64,000 nucleotides of DNA from Gordionus sp. m RMFG-2023 (taxonomy: Eukaryota; Nematomorpha; Gordioida; Chordodea; Parachordodidae). The stretch covers positions 30,489,120 through 30,553,119 of the forward strand of contig NC_088778.1 of assembly GCF_954871325.1 (NCBI RefSeq), in the 5' to 3' direction. Position numbers and translations under genes: made by a program. How positions within the stretch are numbered: position 1 is the stretch's first letter; the number at the start of each line of letters is the position of its first letter. This document shows positions 48,501-60,198 of the stretch, piece by piece. The notes under the pieces are model-generated. The model saw only the letters and a program-made list of their open reading frames with translations, did no database searches and was not told the origin of the DNA.

Positions 48501-51500
48501 ATAGTTGGACACAACAATGTATATAAGATTAAATAATCCTTTGCTCTCAAGTGCTAGTGTCGAGAGATTATTTAAAGGCAAAACTGATACTTTCTGATCG
48601 TCGCTCTAGACTTGGGGATGATAATATTGAAATGATTTTATTATTAAAATTCAACAAATTATCATAAATATTTAAAATTTATTACATATAATCAAAATTA
48701 ACTATATTTTAATATTTATAAATGTTGATTTTTATATATTATTTTCTATACAATTACATTATATGGAAAAATTAAAAAAAAATTGTTTCTAAATTTTTTT
48801 TATAAAAAGTAGCCTAAAAGTAGCTAAAGCTACTTTTTAAAAATAGTAGCTATAGCGAGCTACTTTTTTTGACAAATAGCGATAGCGGTAGCGCGCTACT
48901 TTTAAAAGTAGCGATTAACAACTCTGATAAAAAGTATCCCTACACCTCATTCCCCCCCCCTCCTTAATAAATTAGAATAAAATGAGTAGGGGAAAAAAGT
49001 TATGTAACATGTGCTTTGATATTTTGCGATAAAATTTGAATTTTATAGGATTAAACAATTGTTTCATTAAGAAGCCTCGTCATCAGCCTATCTAAAAACT
49101 TATAAACTAATTTTATTTGGCTTAAAATGGTGCTTAACCTTATGAATTTAAGACAATTGTGCCTAAAAATTTTGGATTAATCTGATTTTGATTATGCAAG
49201 AATCCATTAAAATCAAATTTTTTTCAAGACTTAATCGTTTAGGCACTGTAGACCAGTGCTGGCTAATAAAAAATCCATTTGATTTCGATTATTTAAAAAA
49301 ATATATTTGTTCAAAATACTATATAAATTCCAGATACCATTTACTCTGCCCGGCCTGGATTTAAAAAAATAATAAAATTCGGCTTGGCATAGATTTTTTA
49401 AAAATATTTTTAAGCCCGGCCCGGGTTTTATTTCAAGTCCTCGCTTTGTAGATGCTAATGGCGATTAAAAAAAAATTTTTAACATTCGGCTCTGCCGGAT
49501 ATTTTTAAAAAAAAATTTAAGTAGGTGCAGGTATCTGATAAATCCTAAACTAATTTTAATTTTTTTTAAAAATGTTGTTAATGCTACTTTCAGTTTTAAA
49601 GTTTATTTAAAAAAAATTAACACTTCAATATAATCACAGCATTATAATGAGCATCATTTGAGCGTTTCAAATGCTGTTTTGCAAACGCAAATATCGCTTT
49701 TCAAATAATAACGTGCAAATTGGTCAAATTACCGTTTGGCATTAGCAACCATTTGCTTTTTTCTCGATATTTCTTTAATCCTTCATTTTGCAATATTATG
49801 CTTTTACTTTTAAAATGGAATATTTCGAATTTAATGAAATAAATAGGCAGACGATAATATAATTTAGAAAAACTAATTCTTTTTTTTTATAACTTATTCA
49901 AAATTTTTAATCAACGATATTACGTCCATAAGATGCGTTACGCTTTTTTTTAATTAAAAGAGTACGGCAAAACGCAAACGCTCAAAAATAACTTTTAATA
50001 GAAAGAGGGGTGGATTCTGAAATCTTCTTCATTTTGGGATACTCCAAACATTTGCCACAAAACTCATAATCAATATTTTATAAAATGGCGGGTGTTTCAT
50101 TAAATGAACCCCTTAGGCACTTTAAATTGGGACAAGGTATCGGAAGCATGACCCCTAAAATTATAAATAATAAAATCTCCATCATATTTTTTTGTTTAAA
50201 TTAGGGGATTTCACAATAGTATTCGTTTTAGATAAAAAAAAAATATTGACTGTCCAAATAAAATACAGATATTGACTCTTAGATTTAAAAAAAAAATAGA
50301 TATATACGAATATCATGAAGATAAATCGGCCTTATATTTGACAAAATAACAAATATGGACAAGTTTCTTAATATGTATTTTTTTTCAACAAATTCCTGAT
50401 TGGCCTGAAGCATCAATTCTTTACTTGTGAGGCAACATTATAGTAAGGTAAAAAATTCTATCTAATTATCTAATTAAGTTAATATTGATTTGAAATTGCA
50501 ATTTATATCGTATTAATTTTTTTTCTCATAAATAAAAAATTTTGCCAACCATACAAACATGCTGAAATATATATTTCAGACAACATTCTAGTATTCATTG
50601 TTTTTTTTTTAAAAAATGCATCGTAGTGCACACAAATTGAGCGTTTGTAAGTTAACTATACATTTTTTTAATAAAATAAAGTAACAGATCCCTTGTTTAA
50701 ATTGAGGTTACCTATAGTTGCAACTAAATTTAAAAAAATAATTGGCTTTTATCTACCATAATATCATCTGTCATTTTATCCCATTCATTTCTAAATATTC
50801 CATTTTAAAAGACAAGTTAATTCTTTTAAATTTTATATTAAATTAAAAAATAATTATACAACTAGGAAGGGATTTTTAGTACCCTGCTCTTATTATTCTT
50901 ATCTGGATAACAAGTTTTGTAGGCTTTCTTGTGAAAAAAAACCTAGTTTTAAATCTGTTTATAGGCCAAGAAAAATGAGAATATAAATGTAGCATTTGAA
51001 ACACTCATATGCACATTATTATGAACTATTTAAGGTTGAAAAATTTGATATTTCTCTGAATTGACCTAAACCCTATTTAGAATCTAAATACTTAAAAAGA
51101 GAGGAAAGCATAAAGAGATATGAGAAGAAAGGTGTGAATAGAATTGGCTGAAGTAAATTATTGAAATGGCAAAAAAAAAGATATTTAAATAGATTTAGTA
51201 AAGAAAGCTTATGTTTTAAAATTACTGAGAATCATTTAAGAATAGTTTGTGGATATAATAGCTAGGGTATATTATATTTTTAATATAAAATTATCAATAG
51301 GTTAATTACGCAGTTGGTTGCATCAGTTCATTTGAGCTTGGCCCCATACCACGAAGAGACCTCTCAAAGTTTCTAAGTACAAGGCTTCCAACACCTATAA
51401 TAAATTTGAATGATTTGAAAGGATTATTTAAAAATAAAATTTCAGATATAATCATATAAAATACTAGTTATTTTCAATTTTTTCCATTTATTATTAGTAT

Positions 51501-52110
51501 GATAAATTATAATTTTTAAAAGAATATACCTTTAATGGTTCCTATCGTAACAATAATTAAATAAGATTGTGGGTATAATTTCATGGCAATTGAAACCCCT
51601 TCGTAGATATTTTTACATCTATATATTTCTTTAGCACCCATTACCAATAATTTTATGGGGAAAAAATTGAAAATATGGTAAACAATATCAAAAGGAGAAT
51701 AAAACATCAAATACCTAGTCAAATAAATTATTGTTAGATAATAAAAAATATAATTACCATACAATGGTAGCTAATATGAGCTTATCCTGTTGTTTAAATG
51801 GAATCATAATAGGCTCACCAAGAAGAAAATTTGCTAATATGTTTCCAGCAAAAATTGATAACATTGTTGAAAACCAACATGATAGTGGATGACGACGTGT
51901 AAAGGGACGATCATCTTATAAAATATTTATATAAATTGGTATATATTAGTTTAAACTCATTTCAGCTTTTAATATTAAACAAACACCTATGGCATGTGCA
52001 ACTACAAAATAAGGATAAAGCTTTAAATTTGTAACTCTATTTGCCACATTAATCAGTAATAATCGATCGAATTTAAGTAGATTAAAAGAGGATAAATAGT
52101 CATAAGACAT
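45506..52110 (-). CDS. TMEM38-like: TRIC-type intracellular cation channel, paralogue B (five exons)
   Basis: Exons on the minus strand are 52110-51957, 51914-51758, 51714-51530, 51394-51310 and 46094-45506. They total 1,170 nt and encode 389 aa, with all introns GT-AG and in phase. Introns 1, 2, 3 and 4 are 42, 43, 135 and 5,215 nt. Family blocks are intact: LYPYFVVAHAIGVCLILKAE (TM1), TRRHPLSCWFSTML and NFLLGEPIM (TM2), YLMFYSPFDIVYH, KEIYRC (TM4) and TIKGVGSLVLRNFERSLRG (TM5). The last exon holds the final TM segments (MVAIVFTL..., MLYLCVVTFMIYYR, DPFLPLENIFCTLFMGG), then the long charged tail ending KKKD. Compared with paralogue A it has nine more codons in exon 1, three in exon 2 and one in exon 4. 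Exon 5 is the same length with two balancing codon indels. The stop is TAA. Predicted location is the ER/SR membrane. The exact exon 1 donor is the least certain point. Confidence 0.93.
47219..47582. mobile_element. GC-rich MITE-like element, copy c
   Basis: Has the same internal arrangement as copies a and b: TCGAATCGAGTCAGG on the left, an AT-rich core, GGGCCGGACCGG, and the right end GGCCCGATGCAGATCACTAA. The left terminus is altered. A hAT is inserted directly at its right border. Confidence 0.68.
47591..48926 (+). mobile_element. hAT transposon with BED finger and C-terminal transposase remnants
   Basis: Inverted ends CAGAGTTGTTAAAGTAGCG and CGATTAACAACTCTG, extended by GTAGCGCGCTA-type repeats. 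The 8-bp target duplication is ATAAGAAG/ATAAAAAG (47583-47590, 48927-48934). On the plus strand are a BED-type zinc finger (FICLKCEKNISSDQ...NLKEHLK, about 48,030-48,100), a catalytic-domain N-terminal part (48,290-48,500, FIIDTSKPMSLVDNPSF) and the dimerisation block SSASVERLF...DRRSRLGDDNIEM (about 48,545-48,650). The middle of the transposase is missing and frames shift, so it is an internally deleted copy. It lies in TRIC B intron 4 and is absent from copy A. Confidence 0.92.
49331..51309. other. TRIC B intron 4, distal part, no gene
   Basis: Aligns with 13,120-15,909 of copy A without its 98-codon insert and its two MITEs. About 170 bp at 50,575-50,745 are specific to copy B. No coding region was found. 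Confidence 0.5.
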
Positions 52111-52543
52111 TATTAAAGTGATTCGGGTTAAATGAATGAAATCTTAAATATTAATGCCATATGATTTGCTTAAAATAATTTATGAAGTACTAGCACTTGA
52201 CTAAATATTTAACGAAAATACATTTGATTAATCATGAAGGCCAATAATTGGTATAGATATAATTGATACAGATACAAATAATTCTCTGTTTCAAGTTGAT
52301 CATTTTATCAGCTATCTACTTCTACTGGATATGATGAAGAGTAAAATTTATTACTAGGGAAATATTAGTGTTTTATAATTAGTGAAATTAAATATTAAGA
52401 TTTTGATACAAACTAAATTCGTCTTTATCTCTGAGTAAAATTTTAAACCATTGTTAGCTATTCCCATCAACAATCTCTTTCTTCTTCTCACTAATGAAGA
52501 ATTTCATATAAGCATTTCGCTTAGACTTGATTGCGAATAACAC
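52111..52543. other. 5' flank of TRIC B (presumed promoter region)
   Basis: Similarity to the upstream region of TRIC A persists only for about 20-30 bp above the ATG, then stops, so the two genes probably have different promoters. No clear core promoter element stands out from the AT-rich background. A gypsy LTR begins at 52,544, 434 bp above the start codon and pointing away from it. Confidence 0.45.
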
Positions 52544-55500
52544 TGTAATATAAATGTAGTTGTAAATTGAATTTAAATTAAATATAATATTAACTTTTCG
52601 TTTGTAAATTACATAACCTGAAGGATTGAATTCATTATATATATATATACGTGATATTTTGTATTAAATAAACTTTTACTTACTTTTTTTACTTATTTAA
52701 TAAAACACTTTATTGGCGACGATTTCTTTAGAGAAGATTTATTTGATTTATTAAATTTAAAGTAAAAGACTCAATGGAAGTAGCTCCTATTAAAGTTGAA
52801 GATTCAATGGAAGTAGTTCTTATTAAAGTTAAAGACCAATGGAACTAGTTCCTATTAAATTCCATATTCCAGAATTCGTCAAAGAAAAAGTAAATATTCA
52901 GGACTACTTATTTAACTTGGAGTTAATTTATAAAGTAAGAAATATTATAGATTTAAATACAAATAAAGACCTGCTTTAGCCTATATCGGAACAGACAATC
53001 TTATCAAATAAGAACTTTCACTTTCCAATAAATTTAGAGATGATAAATTATGATACTTTAATAAAAAGCTTAAATTTGGTGTTCAAGGATAGTTCGAGCA
53101 TTTTCGTAAATAGGGAAAAAAATTTTATGTTAAAAAGATGTAGTGAGACGATTATTGACTTTTCAATTAGGGTTAAAACTGTCTGTTCTCTTTGTAATTT
53201 TAAACCGCCTTTTGATGAACTTTTAAGAGATATATTTATCCTAGGAGTAGGCTTACCTGAGTTGGACAAAGAACTTCGGTCAAAGTATATCGAAGGCAAT
53301 ATTACTTTTAAAGAGACCGTGCGTTTACCGATCGCGCTGGCTTCGTTGGAAAATAAAACCCAGACTGAAGTTAATAAAATATTTAGAAATAAGCCAACAC
53401 AGGGTTCGAAAAATAATTATTTTAGAAATAATAATTATACAAACGTCAATAGATTCAATAATAATAAACACTTTAGTAACAATTATTCCTAATAATAATT
53501 ATAGACCTAGTATCAAACCTAACGCTATTCAAAAGAAAGTGATATGCTTTCGTTGCGGTAAGGCAAACCACATAGCGAAAGATTGTAGAACCCATGCCAT
53601 ACAAATGATTTTGACACGGACACCTCGCCTGTCATTTTCAAATAAAGCAACCATCGATGCGAAGATAAATGGGTTGCAGCTAGCTATGGAGTTTGATACC
53701 GGCGCCGCGTAGTGTGATTGATGAGGTCACCTGGAATCGTATTGGCAGACCACAACTATCACCGGCTTATAAATTAGTGGGATATAATCATCCAAATCGA
53801 AGTACTAGGTAAATGTACCGTAGAAGTCAAAGTAAAAAATATTTCGAGATTTTTAATTATTTGGGTAGTTAAAGGGGAGAATTCCATTATTTTTGGGATG
53901 CCTTTCATTAGAGAATTTGATATAAAACTACCGGAAGAAGTTCGTATTAATAAAATAAATATGAATATTCCCTCTTTAAATACGATTGTTTCAAAATTCC
54001 CTCAAGTTTTTAAAAAAAAATTAGGTGAAATCAAACTGCAAAAGGCAGTCATCAGAATAGAACAGAACACGTTACCGATTGCATTATCAGCAAGAAGAGT
54101 TCCTTTTTTGTTGCGTCGAACCATTGAAGCTGAGTTGGACAGACTTTTAGACGAAGGCGTTATCGAGAAGGTGGATCCAGCAATAACTCCAATCACTTGG
54201 GCTACGCCAACGGTTAATATCTTAAAGAAATCCGGTGCCGTATGGATATGCGGAGATTTTCGTTTAACAATCAACAAATATCTAGCAATCGATAACGATT
54301 TATTACCAACTTTCGTCGACCTAACAAATAAGATCGCGGGTGGTAAAATATTTTCAACAATAGATTTAAGAGATGCATTTTTACAATTCGGAGTTAGTCC
54401 AGGATGTAGGGACCTTTTAGTAATTTAGACACATGTCGGTTATTACCGATACCAAAGAATTCCATTTGGTTTGACAAGCGCTCCGATAATATTCCAACGC
54501 TTTATGAAAAACCTATTAAAGGGAATTCCTATGGTTAGTGTATTTTTAGACGACATAATTATTGCAGGTGAGAATAATTCCGATCACATAGTTAATTTGG
54601 AAGAAGTATTAAGAAGATTTGAGAAGGCTAGACTGACCACTACGACCGATAAAATTAAAATTGGAGAAAAGTCAGTCACTTATTTAGGTCATGTTATTGA
54701 CAGTTTCGGAATTCACCCTACAAAAGATAAGATTAGCGTTATAAAAAAATTTAAAACACCTTCCAATGTTAAAGAACTACGATCATTTCTTGGAATAGTG
54801 AATTATCATGAGGCATTTATTAAAAATTTGCATTCTATTTGTGCGCCTTTACACCGACTAACGAGTAAAAATGTCGGTTGGTTTGGGTCAGCTAAAGAAA
54901 ATGAAATATTTACTAAAGTTAAAAATATATTGTCAAAAGAAGATACAATAATTCCTTATTCAGCCGATATCCCTGTCGTGATTTCTTGTGACGCTTCCGA
55001 AGATGGTCTAGGAGCTGTTATTGCACACAGATTTCTTACTGGCCAGGAGAAACCGATTGCTTATGCATCGAGGACACTTTCGGCGGCTGAAAAGAATTAT
55101 GCCACAATTGATCGGGAGGCTTCGGCGATCATGTTCGCTATCGAGAAGTTTCATCAATTTTTGGAAGACATTTTATCTTGATTACTGATCATAAACCATT
55201 ACAATATATTTTAGGTGATAAAGGAGATCTTAACAAAATAACAAATAACCGTTTAATACGGTGGGCGACGAAGCTATTAAATTATGATTGTGAGATAATA
55301 TATAGACCAGGTTATCAAAACAAATGTGCCGATGCTCTGTCCCGTTTGGGGGTAGAGAAAGCAAAAACCAATGAAGTTACAAAAAATTCGAAGAAGAAAT
55401 CAGAGGATTAAAAATCAATTTAATAGAAGATTTATCGTTCACTCGTAGTAAAGTCGTAAGTGAAACGAGCAATGATATAAACCTAAAAGAGATTATTAAA

Positions 55501-56803
55501 TTATTTAAAAATCATTGGTATATTGATAATATAAATAATTATTCGGAGATCGTAAAAAAATATATTTCGATTAAAGATAATATTTCGTTCGAAGAAGGAT
55601 TATTATTTTATAATGATAGAATTATTATTCCAGATATTTTAAAAAAGGAGGTTTAAATGTGATTCATCGAGGACATCCTGGGATAGTGGGGATGAAATCA
55701 TTGTGTAGATATTACGTTTTTTGGACAAATCTCGATACTGATGTTGAAGACTTTGTTAAATGTTGTAAGAGTTGTCAAGAAGGAAGGCCGGGAGCTAAAG
55801 AAGTGCCATTATACAATTGGAACATTCCTACCCGACCTTGGGAACGAATATTGATTTGACAGGCCCCATATCTGGAAAGTATTGGTTAATTTCCGTAGAC
55901 GCCTTTACCAAATGGGTTGAAGTTGCAATTTTAACACTTATTAATTCGGCGAGTGTAATAAATAATCTGCGTAATTATTTCGCTAGATTTGGGTTACCTC
56001 GCTACATTGTCTCAGATAACGGTACTCAGTTTACTGGATCTGAATTTAAAACGTTTCTTTTTAAAAACAATATAAAACATTTTAGATCGGCCCCTTATAG
56101 CCCCAAATCAAATGGTTTGGCTGAACGATATATACGGACGATAAAGACGCGTTTCTATGCTGGAAGGAGATGTGGGACTCCGGACCAGTTAAATTTAGCA
56201 AATGTTTTAATTACTCACCGTATTACTCCCAATGCAACTACTGGTAAATCCCCTGCCGAGATGATGTTTGGAAGGTCGCTTAGGACGACATTAGATCAGT
56301 GGAAATTATCAACGAGAGAAAGGACGGAAAACGCTCTATGGAAACAAAAGTACTACAAAGATATAAGTGTTGAATCTCGGGAGTTTGAAGAGCAGCAAAA
56401 AGTTTGGATTGCAAACGAAAGGACAGCAGGGTGGCATGAAGGAAAAGTGTTACAACGAAAAAGCGCAATTTTGTAAGATGTGGAATCAGAGGGGATCGTT
56501 AGAAACAAGCATGCAGATCCATTGAGGGATGCACATACACAAGAGAAGGAAATACCCGTTACGTTGACCGAAGAAGTGGAAAAGGCAGAACATGAGAATA
56601 CAACTCTTGAAAAAAGAGTTTCGAAACCCCACTACGTTATCACGATGAATTCTATTTATAGTGGGGAGAACTGTAATATAAATGTAATTGTAAATTGAAT
56701 TTAAATTGAATATAATATTAACTTTTCGTTTGTAAATTACATAACCTGAAGGATTGAATTCATTATATATATATACGTGATATTTTGTATTAAACTTCAA
56801 ACA
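52544..56803 (+). mobile_element. Ty3/gypsy LTR retrotransposon fossil G2, short and recent-looking
   Basis: A compact element of about 4.2 kb. The 5' LTR is 52,544-52,707 (TGTAATATAAATG...AAAACA), followed by a primer-binding-site-like TGGCGACGATTTC at 52,713. Gag-like coding follows (about 53,040-53,500) with a knuckle CFRCGKANHIAKDC (about 53,548), then protease (about 53,690), RT (about 53,990-54,740, with FLDDI near 54,545), RNase H (about 54,970-55,340) and integrase (zinc-binding region from 55,660; core to about 56,300). A purine-rich GTGGGGAGAA precedes the 3' LTR at 56,672-56,803. The two LTRs are nearly identical over about 125 bp, so the insertion is young compared with the other fossils. 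The right LTR is shorter. The coding part is broken in a handful of places. No target duplication is obvious. Confidence 0.9.
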
Positions 56804-59017
56804 CTTACTACAAAATGTATTAAGACACCATCCATTATTTTAATTTTGAATGGATTTTAAATTAATGTCTTTATTTGATATATTTAATTATTTCTAAAAC
56901 TATATTTTATTTTTTATTATTTAAATAATATAAAACTATATTTTTTAAAACTCCTTTCAATATAAAAATTTGTTTTTTATAAAGAATTATGCTATAAGGT
57001 TATTAATGTGTTGGTTAAATTGATCTAAAACAAAATAGTTAATGTAAAGTAAATTATTTAAGAAAGTGATAAAAAAAGTTAATCTTAGTTAAAAAAAATA
57101 ATTTGTCGGCTGATAACCAAGCTATGATGAATAGTATAATATTTACTATAAATGCATTTTTGTAACGACAAGCTAAGATAAAGAAGGATTTAAAAAAAAA
57201 TCCATATCATTGATAAAATTAACATGACGTGTTTTAGATTAAAAGATAATTATTAAGTATTTTATATTATGTTTATTGGAGATTCATTTTATATAATTAT
57301 GAGTATGTATTATTATAGACTCATGATTTTATTCAAATAATAGTGTTGCTAATCATAGTTATATTCAAAAAATTAGACTAAAAATATTAGCCACTAAAAT
57401 AGTCGATTAGTCGAGTAAGACTAAAATTTTATTTATTTTATATAATTTCAAAAAAGATTTAATGCTAGCCACGCACTAAAATAAATAAATTCAAAAATAA
57501 AATAAATAAAAAGCAAAATAATATAAATATATAAGCAAATCTATAAAATTAGTTGACTTGAGCAAATTGAAAATAGTTTTTTTGAAAAAAATCTTGGTAT
57601 TTTTTGATTTTCAAAAGAGTAAGGATCTTAGAAGATTTTTGAATTTCGTGAAAATGTTAAACCCTTATAAGATCATCATCCAAAATTCTAAATAAATAAA
57701 AGAAGTAAAAGATTGGAATAAATTTGATTTTATATATATTTGTTGCAATGTTTAAATAATTTAATATAAATTTTTTTTTATTTAATTCTTACTTTTACCA
57801 TTTATATTATAATTTAAAATTCGTAATATCGAAAGATCTATGATTTTGTTATCATATTTCCTTATTTTTTTTTTTATTCAAATTAACACCCTAAAACAAT
57901 TTTATATTTAAAATTTTTTTTATTATAATGCAAGATATAATTTTATTATATGATACATACAATATTTGATATAATAAAAATAGAAATAAAAAATTCTTAA
58001 ATCATTGTTTGGAGTAAATTATTTAATAAAATACATAATTAAATTAACATTTTATCTGCCGGTCACCTTAACCAACAAACTCTATTTTATTTGTCAAAAT
58101 TGATAATAAAATAAAAAAAATTAGCTAAATTAATCATTTTAAAATATGAATTAAAATATTTTAAGTAACTAAATAAATAAATATTTTTTAGCTTTAGCTA
58201 TTCGAAAAAATTGAGGCGGTATTAATTAGCTACTATTTTTTTATGAAAGTAACGGCGCTCTCGATTGTTACTTAATAAATATAGCGCGCGTTAAGGAATA
58301 TCCAGGATTTCCCTATGTGGGGGAAACACTATTAAGAGGGTTTTGTCGCCAATAATTTTATTGGAAGCCGCTAGACCCACCTTAGTATATTGGCCATATT
58401 CTATTTTTATTAAAATAATTTTAGGTTTTCACTTATTTTTTGAAAATAGCTGTTTACTTTAAAACTCATAATTTTCGTCGTTAATTTAAAAGGTTAACTT
58501 TTCTTCCAAATCTTTTTTATGGCCATACATTGTATATAATTTTAGAGGAGAGTGGTGTAGGGGATAAATTTTATTAGTTTAAAAATATATTTACGAGAAC
58601 AGACAAATTTGTAATGAGGGGGGGGTGACCCCCATTTTTGGTACACTTCTGACATGCTGCAACTAACACGACTTATTAAAACTACTTTAACAGCTGGTTC
58701 GATATAAATTAAAACCAGTATGTTATCGATATTCAGCTTAAATTCATGAATCTGAAACTTCATCTTTAATTTTAACTCGGTTCCTAGTTTGTTTAAATTA
58801 AACAAAAAGTAAAAATAAATTTTATGTAAGTTGGAAATAATAATGTTTGGAATTCTCCATCCAGTTAGCCATTCTTATTTTTCATATTTATCGATAGGAA
58901 AATACGAAATTAAAATTATAAATTTTGTTATCTTTCTAAATTAAGTCTGTTACTGATTGTAGTAATTTGTAAAATATAAATTATATCTTGAATCTTGACT
59001 TGTAAAATGTAAATTAA
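56804..59017. other. AT-rich intergenic stretch, no gene
   Basis: A candidate MITE end TAGTGTTGCTAATCATAG starts at 57,341 and is followed by ATAGTCGATTAGTCGAG, as in the element near 5,125-5,246; its other end was not found. At 58,230-58,400 a slightly GC-richer patch (TAACGGCGCTCTCGATTG, AATATAGCGCGCGTTAAGG) may be a degraded end of the AGCGCGCTA hAT family. The 87-codon minus-strand frame at 58,542-58,805 crosses a G run and shows no domain. Confidence 0.45.
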
Positions 59018-59970
59018 TCATTATCGTTATTTGTATTGGAAGGATTTTTTAGTAGCCAAATTTTATTTGTTATTATAAGATTGTAAATGTTTAAAATGAG
59101 AACGAAGAAATGTAATAATTAAATTTCATTTTACAGTTTATATATTAGAAGAGAGCTCTTGTAACATTTGATTATAAAATAAAAATTGTTACAAATGTTC
59201 GCTTTATTACTTTTTTTAATGATTTATACATTTTTTACAAATTAAAATTAAATTATATAAAAAGCTAATTTAAAAAAATTAATAATCAAGGCGAAATAAA
59301 ATAAAAAGAACTAGTTAAATAAGTGTTTTACAAAAGTTTACTTACAAAATAATCAAGGCGAAATAAACGAAATAAAATAAAAAGCACTAGTTAAATAAGT
59401 ATTTTATATAAAATAAAATTAAGAATAATCATTATTCAACATATAATTTACTTTCTTAATGTTCTGTTATTATTTTAATCAAATTTAATTATTATTAGCT
59501 TTTTACGTTGGAATTAAATTAAAGTAATTTTTGTATTTTTATTGTTATTAAATTACTCTTTTAATTTCTTAAATGACTACTATCATATTTTTACGCCTAT
59601 ATTACAAAAAAATAGAGGTTATTTGCAATGGAAACATTAATTAAGTCATATTAACCATAATTTATTTATATTTTATTAGAATATATACCTTTTAAAATAC
59701 AAGTCCATAACTCTTTAGGCAAATTTGAGGATCATGTTCCATAATAAACTTACTTTAATTTAATTCCAACGTAAAAAGCTAATAATAATTAAATTAGATT
59801 AGAGTAATAACAGAACATTAAGAAAGTAAAATATATAAACTTTAAAATATAATTTAATTACTACATTTCGTTTGATCTCATTTTAAAAATTTAAAATCAC
59901 TATAAATTTTAACAAATAAAATTTGCGTACTAATAAATCCTTCTAATACAAATAACGATAATTTTCGTTC
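59018..59970. repeat. Foldback (inverted-repeat) element
   Basis: Left arm 59,018-59,540 (with a non-matching segment of about 290 bp at 59,152-59,445) and right arm 59,740-59,966 are inverted copies. Examples are TCGTTATTTGTATTGGAAGG against CCTTCTAATACAAATAACGA, and TTAGCTTTTTACGTTGGAAT against ATTCCAACGTAAAAAGCTAA. The segment interrupting the left arm holds a direct repeat AATAATCAAGGCGAAATAAA about 68 bp apart. No ORF is present. It is probably a non-autonomous palindromic element, itself interrupted. Confidence 0.75.
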
Positions 59971-60198
59971 GACTTGTATAAATGGTCCTAAGATTTTTAT
60001 TATAAGAATCATGACAAAATTCAGATAGGGCTAAATAATAGACAATAATAGATTTGGGTGTAAATATAGGGTTATTGGAAAAATTTTAAGGATACTGTCG
60101 GAATTATAATAAGTCATATGCATGTCCTATAATACAATCACATTATATTCTATAATATGCTTATATCTAAATTATCATAATAGCGATTGTGGATTTGC

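Larger units (their letters stand above)
46305..49330. repeat. Older duplicated unit, copy B2 (TRIC B intron 4)
   Basis: Counterpart of A2, enlarged by the hAT at 47,591-48,926. Same order of landmarks as the other three units. Confidence 0.7.
35640..52130. repeat. Segmental duplication, copy B (TRIC locus B)
   Basis: Partner of copy A (1-18,990), same strand, about 33-36 kb downstream. It carries its own insertions (36,745-38,080; 38,340-38,960; 39,022-39,420; 42,003-43,440; 47,591-48,926) and lacks those of copy A. This marks two independently evolving sequences rather than a recent assembly repeat. Confidence 0.9.

Noticed and set aside
58542-58805. 87-codon ORF crossing a G run
   Set aside because: It has no domain and no splice context, and its frame depends on the exact length of a homopolymer.
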